Below are positions 1 to 7,934 of a stretch of DNA of 46,280 nt, piece after piece (position 1 is the stretch's first letter; each line of letters opens with the position of its first letter). Under the pieces are notes generated by a model, which saw only the letters and a list, made by a program, of their open reading frames with translations, was not told where the DNA came from and did not search any database. Source of the stretch: Candidatus Binatota bacterium (GTDB lineage: Bacteria > Desulfobacterota > Binatia > UBA1149 > CAITLU01). The translations under genes and the position numbers were made by a program. The DNA lies in assembly GCA_024276575.1 (NCBI GenBank), contig JAJRWY010000035.1, positions 1 to 46,280 of the forward strand, written 5' to 3'.

Positions 1-2
1 AC

Positions 3-143
3 GGCCTGGGAGGGGATCAGGCCGCCTACGATCTCTCTATGAGTTGGCCCGCAGTGTCGCTGGCTGCTCTTGGCGAATTACATCCGGCATTACTCGGGAA
101 ATGGAGTGTGAAGTCTGGACTGGCGGATTTCTCTCTCGCGTAG
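3..143 (+). pseudogene. Upstream part of the YdbH/AsmA-like gene, ending at an in-frame TAG
   Basis: An open frame enters from the window edge and runs to a TAG at 141-143. It is in the same frame as the large downstream reading frame starting at 159, only 15 bases later. The roughly 46 residues have the alternating hydrophobic, glycine-rich character of the downstream protein and show no sign of ending a domain. I read it as the continuation of the same gene on the other side of a nonsense codon. The true 5' end lies outside the window. It could instead be the tail of a separate upstream gene, but the shared frame and composition make that less likely. Confidence 0.5.
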
Positions 144-158
144 AAGGGGCCTTTCGGC

Positions 159-2708
159 GTGATGGATGGCCGGGGAGTGCTCGAACTCGACCGGCTCGCA
201 CTGCGTGACGGGGCTCGGAGCGTTGCCGCAGACCTGGAGATTCCTTTCGAGGTGTCGCAAGGAAAGCTGGTGCTCGCACATCGCAAACCCTTACGTTTTG
301 CTATCAGCGGGGTGGTCGATGGCCTGGAGTTCGAACTCGGTGGGGGCAGAGCCGAGGGTTCTATCGACTTCGCTTTGGCGGCAGCTTCGCAGAATTCATC
401 CGCGCGTTCTGCGCGTCAGCTTGGTACGGCGGGCGGACGGCTGGACTTGGAGTTGGATCGGCTAGTGCTTCGCTCCGGAGCGCTTAGGACTGAAGCTTCT
501 TTCGAATCCCGCCTTCTGATCGAACTCGACACCATCGTACCGAATCGTCTGAGTTTCGTTGGCAGGAGCCGGGGCGGGTGGCTTGGTTACGGTGGCGACG
601 GCGGAGCACTCGACACCCAGCTTGCCTCTTTGGACCTGGGGGTACGTCCGCTACTGGTGAACGGGACGTTGGAGTCTCGAGCGGGATTTTGGGAACTCAA
701 TGCCTTGAAAGCGGAGTTGCAGGGACTTGCCGAAGTATCAATGGGATCGAGTGCCGGGAAAGCGCCCGGGGAGCCACAGCTGTGGCTGCTGGCGGTTCCG
801 GATCTCGGACTGCTACTGGCTGAACTGGGAACCGAGGGGCTTTCGCGCGAGGTGCCTTGGTTTCCGGCCGGCGGGTTGCGTGGCCGCTTGGATGGGACGC
901 TGCGCTTGCCCGATGCCGGCGGCACTGCCATGTCCGGCTTCGTGCACTTGAGCAACATCGGCCAGGAGCAAGTATCCTGGAGTGCCGCTAGCGTCGATAT
1001 CCCGTTCAGCTTGACCGCTACGAAGTTGGAACTGGCAGCCTCGGGGATGAAGATCGATAACCTGCAGGGCCGTCATGATGGTGGGGATTGGAAGATCAAG
1101 GAGTTGACGCTGGCCGGCGCTCTGGCGTGGCCGGAAGGCGGCGTTCCGGTTTTCGACGGCGAAGTGCGTATAGACCGGGCCTCGGCGATGGCAGCGGATT
1201 TTTCGCGCGCATTGGACGCCGTATCGCTGTCGACTGCGTTGAAGGTGGCCGTGCGAAGTGACGGTGCTTGGGAGTTGGAACTCGATGCCGCAGCTGCGGC
1301 AGGAGAGCTGCTTTGGTACGATGTCTATGCGGATCTCGCCCGGCAACCACTGCGTTTGAGGTCTTCCTTGCGTTTGGACGTCGGCGCTACGGCGGAGCTT
1401 CGCTTGCTTGAACTCACGGCGTCCAAGTTGGGCCGGCTCAGTGCGACAGGCTCTATTTCCCCGGATGGTGCCGGCTACGATTTGAGCTTGCGGGCGGAGT
1501 TTCCATCGATCGCGGAGGCGTTCAATATTTTCGTCGTGCAGGCCCTGGCCGCCAGCTATCCTTTGCTCGACGGTGCGCGTGCCCAGGGGGCCGCCACTCT
1601 CGATTTGCGCTTGCGAGCGGACGGTGACGGCGAGCTTGATGTTGACGGTGTCTTGGAAGTGCAAGATCTGAACTTTTCGAATTCCGAAGGTTCGCTCGAA
1701 CTGCAAGGGCTTTCGGCAAGGATTCCTTTGCTCTTGGGCCGTGGCTACCCACAGGATGGGGGTGCCGGTAGGGCGGAGTCTGCGCCTGTGGCCGAGCCCG
1801 GTGTAGAGCAGGGCTTTTTTGCTCTTTCGCGCGTGTCGATGGATCAACTCGAGCTTGGTCCGGTCGAGGTTTCGCTCGAGGCTGCTCCGGGGCGGATATC
1901 CGCCGGGCAGGCTTTCCAGACGGCCTTTTCTCGAGGGCTTTTGACGGTCGATGAGTTCTCGCTGCTGCTGCAGGGGGGCGAGTTGCGCCTGCAGTCTTCC
2001 CTGGAAATCAAGTCGGCGGCGATGGCCCCGATAGCTTCATCGTTCGGCTTCGCCGGCATTTCGGGTGAACTCAATGGAAGTTTCGACAAAGTGATCGCCG
2101 ACGCCTCAGGCCTGAGTAGCAGCGCGGACATCAGCGCGGAACTGTTCGGCGGGATACTGCATTTACGCAACCCGGGCATCAAGGACTGGCTTTCGCGCGC
2201 GCCGTCTTTTCACGCGGATCTTTCTTTCGACGGCATTGATCTGTCGCTGCTCAGTGCCGGCACCGGCTTGGGGCATGTCAGTGGCATTTTACGCGGTTCG
2301 GTTGAAAATCTGTCGCTGGTCAATGGCGAACCCATGTCGTTTACCGCGAAAGTTGAGACCGTCCCACGGCGGGGAGTGCCGCAGCGTGTGAGTTTTCATG
2401 CGATCAGACAGATTTCGGTTCTAGGGGGTTCGGGGCGGGATCCCTTCGTCTCGGGACTGTTGCAGTTCTTCGGTGACTATCGCTATGCGAAAATGGGTTT
2501 TTACTGCTCTTTGCACAACGATCATTTTCGACTTCAGGGCATAGAGAGCCACGATGGAAAGGATTTTCTGGTGGTGGGGACCTGGATCCCGCCGCGGGTC
2601 AACGTCGTGAGTTACAATCGCGACATTTCTTTCTCCCAGATGATGGATCGTTTCGAAACGGTGCTTGAAATCGGGCAGGATGTAGGCAGCGGAGGAAACG
2701 AACGATGA
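159..2708 (+). CDS. YdbH-like AsmA-family intermembrane lipid transport protein (C-terminal bulk)
   Basis: This 849-residue frame is made of repeated glycine/leucine-rich beta-strand segments of the AsmA/YdbH kind. Proteins of this group span the periplasm as a hydrophobic groove that moves phospholipid to the outer membrane; E. coli YdbH is about 880 residues and is anchored by an N-terminal membrane helix. No membrane helix is present at the start here (GTG 159 or ATG 162), which fits a gene whose 5' part lies upstream of the TAG at 141. The 3' end overlaps the next gene by 4 bases, the arrangement of the ydbH-ynbE-ydbL operon. The family call rests on composition, length and the DUF1318 neighbour; no single catalytic motif exists to confirm it. 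Confidence 0.72.
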   Translation: MMDGRGVLELDRLALRDGARSVAADLEIPFEVSQGKLVLAHRKPLRFAISGVVDGLEFELGGGRAEGSIDFALAAASQNSSARSARQLGTAGGRLDLELDRLVLRSGALRTEASFESRLLIELDTIVPNRLSFVGRSRGGWLGYGGDGGALDTQLASLDLGVRPLLVNGTLESRAGFWELNALKAELQGLAEVSMGSSAGKAPGEPQLWLLAVPDLGLLLAELGTEGLSREVPWFPAGGLRGRLDGTLRLPDAGGTAMSGFVHLSNIGQEQVSWSAASVDIPFSLTATKLELAASGMKIDNLQGRHDGGDWKIKELTLAGALAWPEGGVPVFDGEVRIDRASAMAADFSRALDAVSLSTALKVAVRSDGAWELELDAAAAAGELLWYDVYADLARQPLRLRSSLRLDVGATAELRLLELTASKLGRLSATGSISPDGAGYDLSLRAEFPSIAEAFNIFVVQALAASYPLLDGARAQGAATLDLRLRADGDGELDVDGVLEVQDLNFSNSEGSLELQGLSARIPLLLGRGYPQDGGAGRAESAPVAEPGVEQGFFALSRVSMDQLELGPVEVSLEAAPGRISAGQAFQTAFSRGLLTVDEFSLLLQGGELRLQSSLEIKSAAMAPIASSFGFAGISGELNGSFDKVIADASGLSSSADISAELFGGILHLRNPGIKDWLSRAPSFHADLSFDGIDLSLLSAGTGLGHVSGILRGSVENLSLVNGEPMSFTAKVETVPRRGVPQRVSFHAIRQISVLGGSGRDPFVSGLLQFFGDYRYAKMGFYCSLHNDHFRLQGIESHDGKDFLVVGTWIPPRVNVVSYNRDISFSQMMDRFETVLEIGQDVGSGGNER

Positions 2709-3292
2709 CTTTACAACGTTTAGCAGCTTCGGCGGCTACGCTTTGCCTGGTGGCCATGGGTGCCTGCGTTACCGTGAACATCTATTTCCCGGCGCCGGAG
2801 ATTCGCGAAGCGGCCGAAGAGATCGTAGATGAGACTTGGGGCGCGGTGGATGACTTGGGAATGACGGAAGTCCCTTTCCGGAGTCTCCTGGCTTGGGTGG
2901 CCGCGCTGGCTTCTCCTGCCTCGGCCGAGGCGGCGGGACCTGACATCAACGTCTCGACTGCCAAGATCAGGGTGCTGAAGAATGCCATGCGTGAGCGGGC
3001 GCCGCATCTGAAGAAGCATCTGGCCTCCGGTGCTATCGGGCTTGGTTCCGACGGCATGCTCGAGATTCGAGACCTCTCGGATATGACGCTCAAGGAGCAG
3101 GTGTGGTTGCGGCGTGAGCTTGAAGCCGAAAACCGGGATCGTATGCAGTTGTATCGTGAGATCGCTGCCGCCAACGATCTCGGTGCCGAGCGGGTTGCGG
3201 ATATACAGGCAATATTTGCTGCAACGTGGATCGCCAAGGCCGAGAAAGGCTGGTGGGTCGAGGATGCAGACGGCACCTGGAAGAGGCGTTGA
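2705..3292 (+). CDS. DUF1318 (YdbL-like) lipoprotein, apparent YnbE-YdbL fusion
   Basis: The 195-residue product begins with a lipoprotein signal; the lipobox ends at Cys21 (MGAC). The segment after it, VTVNIYFPAPEI, resembles the short beta-strand region of YnbE, the outer-membrane lipoprotein partner of YdbH. The C-terminal ~65 residues (from ENRDRMQLYREIAA through DGTWKRR) match the YdbL/DUF1318 pattern, whose E. coli member ends in NGKWLRK. In E. coli the lipoprotein and the periplasmic helper YdbL are separate genes; here they appear to be one chain. It overlaps the ydbH-like gene by 4 bases, so translation is probably coupled. Inferred role: outer-membrane partner in YdbH-mediated phospholipid transport. 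Confidence 0.78.
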   Translation: MTLQRLAASAATLCLVAMGACVTVNIYFPAPEIREAAEEIVDETWGAVDDLGMTEVPFRSLLAWVAALASPASAEAAGPDINVSTAKIRVLKNAMRERAPHLKKHLASGAIGLGSDGMLEIRDLSDMTLKEQVWLRRELEAENRDRMQLYREIAAANDLGAERVADIQAIFAATWIAKAEKGWWVEDADGTWKRR

Positions 3293-3318
3293 CGGCGCGG
3301 TCTTGGGCGAGGATGCCT

Positions 3319-3867
3319 ATGCAGGAGATAGATCCCAGCGTCTGGGTTGCACCCGGGGTGCAGGTTTATGGAAAGGTGAGCATCGGGGAAGGTTCGTCGC
3401 TGTGGCCGAACAGCGTGATCCGTTGTGAGTGCTGCGAAGTACGTATCGGCCGGATGTCGAACATACAAGATTTCGTGATGGTGCACGTTGGTTACGAGCA
3501 TCCGTCGATAATCGGCGACTTCTGTTCAATTGCCCATCACGCGACGATTCATGGCGCGACAGTCGGAGATGACTGCCTAATCGGGATAAACGCGACACTG
3601 ATGGACGGAGCGGTGATCGGTAGCGGATCTATCGTCGCCGGCAACGCCTTGGTACGTGAGGGGGCGTCGTTCCCCGCTGCTTCGATCATAGCGGGTGTTC
3701 CCGCCAAACTGATCGCCGAAAGGGATTCACGTCTGGACAACCGGATGAATGCTTGGCTCTACCACCGCAACGCTGAAGCCTACAAGAAGGGCGAGCACCG
3801 AGCCTGGGAAGGCCCTGAGTTCGAACAGTGGAAGCAGCGCAAGCTTGCGGAAATAGGGGGTGGATAA
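3319..3867 (+). CDS. Gamma-class carbonic anhydrase-family hexapeptide protein (YrdA-like)
   Basis: The product (about 182 residues) is a left-handed beta-helix protein with repeated hexapeptides such as IGEGSS, IGRMSN and VGDDCL. The metal-binding histidines of the gamma carbonic anhydrase fold are present: one in VMVHVGYEH and two in IAHHATIHG. A C-terminal helix follows (NAWLYHRNAEAYK). Family members bind zinc or iron and form trimers; some hydrate CO2, many have no proven activity. ATG 3319 was chosen because GAGG lies about 8 bases upstream, whereas ATG 3313 is too close to it. The gene begins 26 bases after the DUF1318 gene and probably shares its transcript, which ends at the hairpin just downstream. 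Confidence 0.85.
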   Translation: MQEIDPSVWVAPGVQVYGKVSIGEGSSLWPNSVIRCECCEVRIGRMSNIQDFVMVHVGYEHPSIIGDFCSIAHHATIHGATVGDDCLIGINATLMDGAVIGSGSIVAGNALVREGASFPAASIIAGVPAKLIAERDSRLDNRMNAWLYHRNAEAYKKGEHRAWEGPEFEQWKQRKLAEIGGG

Positions 3868-3876
3868 AGACGGGCA

Positions 3877-3918
3877 AATAAGGGGCGGGTAGCGATTAGT
3901 CGCTACCCGCCCCTTATT
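3877..3918. terminator. Perfect 19-bp palindrome, bidirectional terminator
   Basis: Arms 3877-3895 and 3900-3918 are perfectly complementary over 19 bp around a TTAG loop. The GC-rich core (GGGGCGGGTAGCG) is flanked by AATAA on one side and TTATT on the other, so each direction ends in a short U-rich stretch. It sits between the convergent carbonic-anhydrase-like gene and the MaoC gene, where a shared terminator is expected. Confidence 0.85.
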
Positions 3919-3957
3919 GCCTCGCGTCAGCTAGTCGGTACTTAGCGTCGATTGCCG

Positions 3958-4374
3958 TTATTCGAAGACTACTACGGCTTTGCCGGGAGTGGTTTTCTTG
4001 CCCTCTGCGTTTTGGGTCCAAAGCTCGAGTTCGACGATTTTCTCTCCGCTCTCTTCGCTTTTTCTCAACACTTTTCCGCCGCAGACGATGTCTTGGCCGG
4101 GGAAATCCATGCCTCGATACTGGCAGGATATCTTGCGGATGCGCCCCTTGTGGCCCAGCCAATTGGAGACCAACTCGCCCAGGGAAGCGTACTTGAAGCG
4201 CCCATGGACGATGATCGACTTCAGCTGTTTGGATTGCGGAAAGTCGTAGTCATGGTGGAGCGGATTGAAGTCGCCGGAACCAGCCGCATATTTTACTAGC
4301 TGGGTAAGGCTGGGTTTCTTATGCAGTTCGGGGAGTGAATCTCCCTCGTTTACGGACTCCCATGTAATCGCCAC
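3958..4374 (-). CDS. MaoC-like hot-dog dehydratase/hydratase
   Basis: The 138-residue protein is a single hot-dog domain. The hydratase-2 motif appears as YAAGSGDFNPLHHDYDFP (around residues 29-46), containing the Asp and His used by (R)-specific enoyl-CoA hydratases. It lies 10 bases downstream of a second, FAS1-like hot-dog gene on the same strand. Such pairs often form one heteromeric enoyl-acyl hydratase, as in mycobacterial HadAB or ChsH1-ChsH2, with the MaoC-type subunit supplying the catalytic Asp-His pair. Inferred role: hydration or dehydration of a long or bulky 2-enoyl thioester. Confidence 0.85.
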   Translation of the reverse strand: MAITWESVNEGDSLPELHKKPSLTQLVKYAAGSGDFNPLHHDYDFPQSKQLKSIIVHGRFKYASLGELVSNWLGHKGRIRKISCQYRGMDFPGQDIVCGGKVLRKSEESGEKIVELELWTQNAEGKKTTPGKAVVVFE

Positions 4375-4384
4375 GTTTCCTTCC

Positions 4385-4879
4385 TTAGTAGTAGATGACC
4401 TGGCCGCGCTGTATCGCTACCAGCTTGCCGCTTGCCGTGTTGGTGTAATGTGTCTCGACCGAGACAATGAGCATCTTGCCCAGTGCCTTGCTGCTACGAA
4501 CGTCCGCGCCGGCGAGAGTTTGCACTACCTCGAGGGTGTCTCCGGCGCAGATGCTGTCGAAGTATTCGGTCTCGGTGCCGCCGTCGAGGAGCCCCTGCAG
4601 GCCGTGGTTGATCTGCGGCAGTCCCTCGCTGGGGCTGCTGAAGGTGTCACTACAGCGTCCCGGAATGAACCGCGGAGTGCCGAGATAAGTGGGAGGTGCC
4701 GGCAGGCTGCGATAGCCGGCGGCCTTGGCCGCATCTTCGTCGAAATACACTAGGTCGGTGTAGCCCACCCCGCGCGCAAACGCGCGGACGCTGGTGGTCG
4801 TGACTTCGTAGAGCCAGGGGGGCGATTGCTTGCCTATCTGAGCCCGCATTTCATCGCTAAGTTCGAATTGTTCCGCCAT
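4385..4879 (-). CDS. FAS1-like dehydratase-domain protein (MaoC N-terminal type)
   Basis: This 164-residue protein matches the FAS1-like or MaoC_dehydrat_N group: an early helix (VTTTSVRAFARGVGYTDLVY), then PAPPTYLGTPRF, INHGLQGLLDGG and a strand TEYFDSICAGDTLEV. It lacks the DFNPLH-type catalytic motif, as expected for the structural half of a two-subunit hydratase. It is the first gene of the pair with the MaoC protein at 3958-4374 and is divergent from the thiolase at 5175. Function as the non-catalytic partner is inference from family and neighbourhood. Confidence 0.8.
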   Translation of the reverse strand: MAEQFELSDEMRAQIGKQSPPWLYEVTTTSVRAFARGVGYTDLVYFDEDAAKAAGYRSLPAPPTYLGTPRFIPGRCSDTFSSPSEGLPQINHGLQGLLDGGTETEYFDSICAGDTLEVVQTLAGADVRSSKALGKMLIVSVETHYTNTASGKLVAIQRGQVIYY

Positions 4880-5174
4880 CTGATCCTCTTTATTCGGCCA
4901 CGATCGGTCCCGCGGCGCGTATTCAAGCAGGCACCGGGATTTGTGGCAATTGCGAAGGGCCTCTTGGGGCCAGCGATGATTGCTGTTGCCGGCCTGTCGT
5001 CGAAGCTTTACCCGGCGGTCGGGAGGCTGCAGGGCAGCTCGCAGCGCCGCTAGTCTTAACTTCGCGCCTTGGTATTATTGCAAGATCGTGCACCGCGCGT
5101 TTGCGCTTGGCGGGCCTTGGGGGTTCGCGGCGGGCCGCGCCAGCAGAGCAACACTGACTAAGGAGACTTCAGGA
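4880..5174. promoter_or_regulatory. Divergent control region between dehydratase pair and thiolase
   Basis: This 295-base gap separates two divergently transcribed lipid genes, so it should hold at least two promoters. I see a TATTAT hexamer at 5073-5078 that could be a -10 for the thiolase, without a convincing -35. AAGGAG at about 5160-5165 is the thiolase ribosome binding site. No copy of the KstR-type operator (AACnnGTT core) is present here. Confidence 0.35.
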
Positions 5175-6371
5175 ATGGGAAGGAAAGTTTTTGTGGTAGG
5201 CGTCGGCATGACCAAGTTCGAAAAGCCGGGATCCAAAGCCTGGGATTATCCCGATATGGCCAGAGAGGCCGGTACCAAGGCCCTTGAGGATGCCGGCATC
5301 AGTTACGATAAGGTCGAGCAGGCGGCGGTAGGTTATTGCTACGGCGATTCCACTTGCGGCGAACGCGCCATTTACGAATTGGGCCTGTCGGGCGTGCCCA
5401 TCTACAACGTCAACAACAACTGCTCCACCGGTTCGACGGCACTATTTCTAGCCAAGCAGTTGGTAGAAGGTGGCCTGGCGGAGTGCACCATGGCCTTGGG
5501 ATTCGAGAAGATGGAGAAGGGGTCGCTAGGTATAAAGTACGACGACCGCACGAATCCGCTCGACCGCCACTTCGGTGTTATGGTCGAGCTACGTGGTTTT
5601 GCCAATGCCCCAGGGGCTCCGCAGTTCTTCGGCAATGCCGGGCGTGAGCATATGGATAAATACGGCACGACTGCTGAGATGTTTGCGAAGATCGGCGAGA
5701 AGAACCATCGTCATTCAGTCAACAATCCCTACTCGCAGTTTCGCGATGAGTATTCGCTGGAGGACATCCTGGCCGCGCCGATGGTCTACGAGCCGCTTAC
5801 GAAGTTGCAGTGCTGCCCCACCTCCGACGGTGCGGGAGCTGCGATTCTCGCCAGTGAGGACTTTGTCAAGGCCAACGGTTTGCAGTCGAACGCGGTAGAA
5901 ATTGTCGGCATGTCGATGGCCACGGACTTCCCGAGTTCTTTTGAAGAGAAGAGCTGCATCAAACTGATCGGCGTGGACATGACCCGCAAGGCTGCGCAGG
6001 ATGTTTACGAACAATCGGGCCTCGGTCCCGAAGACGTCGATGTGGTTGAACTTCACGACTGCTTCTCCGCCAATGAGTTGATCACTTACGAGGGCCTCGG
6101 GCTTTGCGAGGAAGGTAAGGGCGGAGAGTTCGCGGCTTCCGGCGCCGCGACTTACGGGGGCAAGGTGGTGGTCAATCCTTCCGGTGGTTTGATTTCCAAG
6201 GGGCATCCCTTGGGAGCGACCGGCTTGGCCCAGTGTGCGGAACTCAACTGGCAGATTCGCGGGCTGTCGGAGAAGCGGCAAGTTGAAGGTGCCAAGGTGT
6301 GCTTGCAGCACAATCTCGGCCTCGGCGGCGCCGCCGTCGTTACCATGTATAGGGCCGCACAACTCAGCTAG
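5175..6371 (+). CDS. SCP-x/lipid-transfer-protein-type thiolase
   Basis: The 398-residue protein carries the thiolase nucleophile Cys83 in [11 protein letters not shown], the HDCF motif typical of SCP-x/lipid-transfer thiolases ([12 protein letters not shown]), and the C-terminal [11 protein letters not shown] and NLGLGG glycine motifs. Enzymes of this group cleave branched-chain or sterol side-chain 3-oxoacyl-CoA. ATG 5175 has AAGGAG 9 bases upstream, so the long in-frame extension further upstream is rejected. It is divergent from the two-subunit dehydratase, which would produce its substrate after a dehydrogenase step. No DUF35 partner, required by the aldolase-type Ltp proteins, is adjacent. 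Confidence 0.87.
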   Translation: MGRKVFVVGVGMTKFEKPGSKAWDYPDMAREAGTKALEDAGISYDKVEQAAVGYCYGDSTCGERAIYELGLSGVPIYNVNNNCSTGSTALFLAKQLVEGGLAECTMALGFEKMEKGSLGIKYDDRTNPLDRHFGVMVELRGFANAPGAPQFFGNAGREHMDKYGTTAEMFAKIGEKNHRHSVNNPYSQFRDEYSLEDILAAPMVYEPLTKLQCCPTSDGAGAAILASEDFVKANGLQSNAVEIVGMSMATDFPSSFEEKSCIKLIGVDMTRKAAQDVYEQSGLGPEDVDVVELHDCFSANELITYEGLGLCEEGKGGEFAASGAATYGGKVVVNPSGGLISKGHPLGATGLAQCAELNWQIRGLSEKRQVEGAKVCLQHNLGLGGAAVVTMYRAAQLS

Positions 6372-6393
6372 CATTCACTCTGGAGTTAATTCG

Positions 6394-6435
6394 GCCGCGG
6401 CTTCCGGCGCAGATCTCGCGTGAGGAAGCCGCGGC
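6394..6435. terminator. 12-bp inverted repeat between convergent genes
   Basis: Arms 6394-6405 (GCCGCGGCTTCC) and 6424-6435 pair perfectly around an 18-base loop. A second hairpin, 6431-6439 with 6443-6451 (9 bp, 3-base loop), overlaps its right arm and extends into the last codons of the minus-strand gene. The location between the convergent thiolase and HAD/acyltransferase genes suggests a bidirectional terminator, but neither side has a T-run. Confidence 0.5.
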
Positions 6436-7865
6436 TATCGCGGATAGCCGCATTCGATGGCTGCGGCCATGCGCTTGCGAGTGTCCTCGATATGGTGGTC
6501 GAGCGTCTCCAGAGTCCAATCTCCGGTCTCTATCGGTTCCAGCACGGTTACGTTGACGGTGGTTGGCCGGACCGACCATGAATGTTTCGGTAACGCGTCG
6601 AGGGCATTGTGAAAGACGATGGGGACCACCGGCGCCTTGGCTGCCATCGCGATGCGAAACGCGCCTTTTTTGAAGGTCCCCAACGCCGGCGTCAGGCTGC
6701 GGGTTCCTTCCGGTGCAATTGCAATGGAAACGCCTTCGCGCAGTGTTTCCACCGCGGGCTGAAGGGCCTCGACGGCGGAACTGTGATTGAGGCGGTCGAT
6801 GAAAATCATGCCGGCGGCCTGGAAGATCGTCCCCAATACGGGGTAGCGGCGAAGCTCTTTCTTGCCAACTCCGACGAAATCCCTTCGCAGGAGCTTGCAA
6901 AGTAGCAGCACGTCGACTGCACTTTGATGGTTGAATATGAATACCGCCGGCCGGTGGGACCATAGGTGCTGTTCCCCACGCGTGCTCACATGAATGCCGG
7001 CTAGCGCGCTTCCGAGTTCTCCCCAGGTCGTTGCGGTAAGATTGACCGCGTCACGGAGCCTGCCGTCGAGCATTACTGCGGGAAGGCCGAGCAAGAACGA
7101 GGGCACGATGCTGCCGGTGGCCAGCGCGGTCCGTAAGAAATCAGAAAGCGCGGGGCGCCCGCGGCTGGAAAACGTCAGCACCGGCCACACGTGCTTGGCG
7201 GCGATGGCGGCCAAGCGGCGGTTGGGATTGACCGGCCGGGGGCGCCCGACGATTTCGAGCAAAGGCAGGTCTTCGTCGCTGTCGGTGTAAAAAAAACTGT
7301 GGCCGAGTTCTACGGAATGTTTCGCGGCAAAGTCCCTGGCCGCTACCGCCTTACCCTGCCCGTAGCAAGTCGGATGCACGACCTCTCCGGTAAAACGTCC
7401 GTTCTCTACCACCACTTGTGTGCACATCACATGTTCGATTCCGAGGTCTTCGGCTACCGGATCGATCTGATAGTGAGTGGCCGACGAGATTACCGCGATA
7501 GTGTGGCCCATGCGTTGGTGCGCTTTGACCAGTTCACGGGCCTCGGGATAGATGGACGTGGCGAGATCACGCTCGAAAATGGAACGGGCGATGTCGCGGT
7601 ATTGCTCCTCCTCGAGTCCCTTGACCATCACCATGGTTTGGGTGACGAAGTCCGAGAACCCGCCGCCGCCGAGTTGGAACTCCAGCGCTGCAGCGGCCGT
7701 GCGGGCGAGTTCGCTTGCTGAGGCGCGCCCGCTGCCTACCCACTCGCGCACGAAAGCGCTTGCCGAAAAGCCGGCGATCAGCGTACGGTCGAAATCAAAG
7801 AACGCGGCCACTTGTGGTCCGTGTGGAGCTTGTTCTATGTCTTTGCGGATGGCGCTACTGTTCAC
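6435..7865 (-). CDS. HAD-IB phosphatase fused to 1-acylglycerol-3-phosphate acyltransferase
   Basis: Two domains are visible in 476 residues. Residues ~18-230 are a HAD-IB hydrolase with DFDRT (D24, D26), motif II ISSATH near 127-131, and TDSDED at 194-199. Residues ~290-440 are a PlsC-type acyltransferase with NHQSAVD (H313, D318), FIDR at 355-358, EGTRS (386-390) and FKKGAF. The acyltransferase adds the second acyl chain to lysophosphatidic acid; the HAD substrate is unknown. Similar fusions occur in mycobacteria and deltaproteobacteria. Start is GTG 7865. It is divergent from plsB 69 bases away, so the two acylation steps of phosphatidate synthesis sit back to back. Confidence 0.88.
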   Translation of the reverse strand: MNSSAIRKDIEQAPHGPQVAAFFDFDRTLIAGFSASAFVREWVGSGRASASELARTAAAALEFQLGGGGFSDFVTQTMVMVKGLEEEQYRDIARSIFERDLATSIYPEARELVKAHQRMGHTIAVISSATHYQIDPVAEDLGIEHVMCTQVVVENGRFTGEVVHPTCYGQGKAVAARDFAAKHSVELGHSFFYTDSDEDLPLLEIVGRPRPVNPNRRLAAIAAKHVWPVLTFSSRGRPALSDFLRTALATGSIVPSFLLGLPAVMLDGRLRDAVNLTATTWGELGSALAGIHVSTRGEQHLWSHRPAVFIFNHQSAVDVLLLCKLLRRDFVGVGKKELRRYPVLGTIFQAAGMIFIDRLNHSSAVEALQPAVETLREGVSIAIAPEGTRSLTPALGTFKKGAFRIAMAAKAPVVPIVFHNALDALPKHSWSVRPTTVNVTVLEPIETGDWTLETLDHHIEDTRKRMAAAIECGYPR

Positions 7866-7934
7866 GGAAGTTTCCCTGTGAGGAAATCTATCACTCCAAG
7901 GGCCGCGGTAGTAGCATCAGATGCGGAGTGAAGT

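Noticed and set aside
813-1847. 344-codon frame on the minus strand inside the ydbH-like gene
   Set aside because: Arg/Gln-rich product without motifs, wholly antisense to a gene of consistent composition; a GC-rich shadow.
4980-5174. N-terminal extension of the thiolase
   Set aside because: The 65 added residues are unlike the family, and AAGGAG directly precedes ATG 5175.
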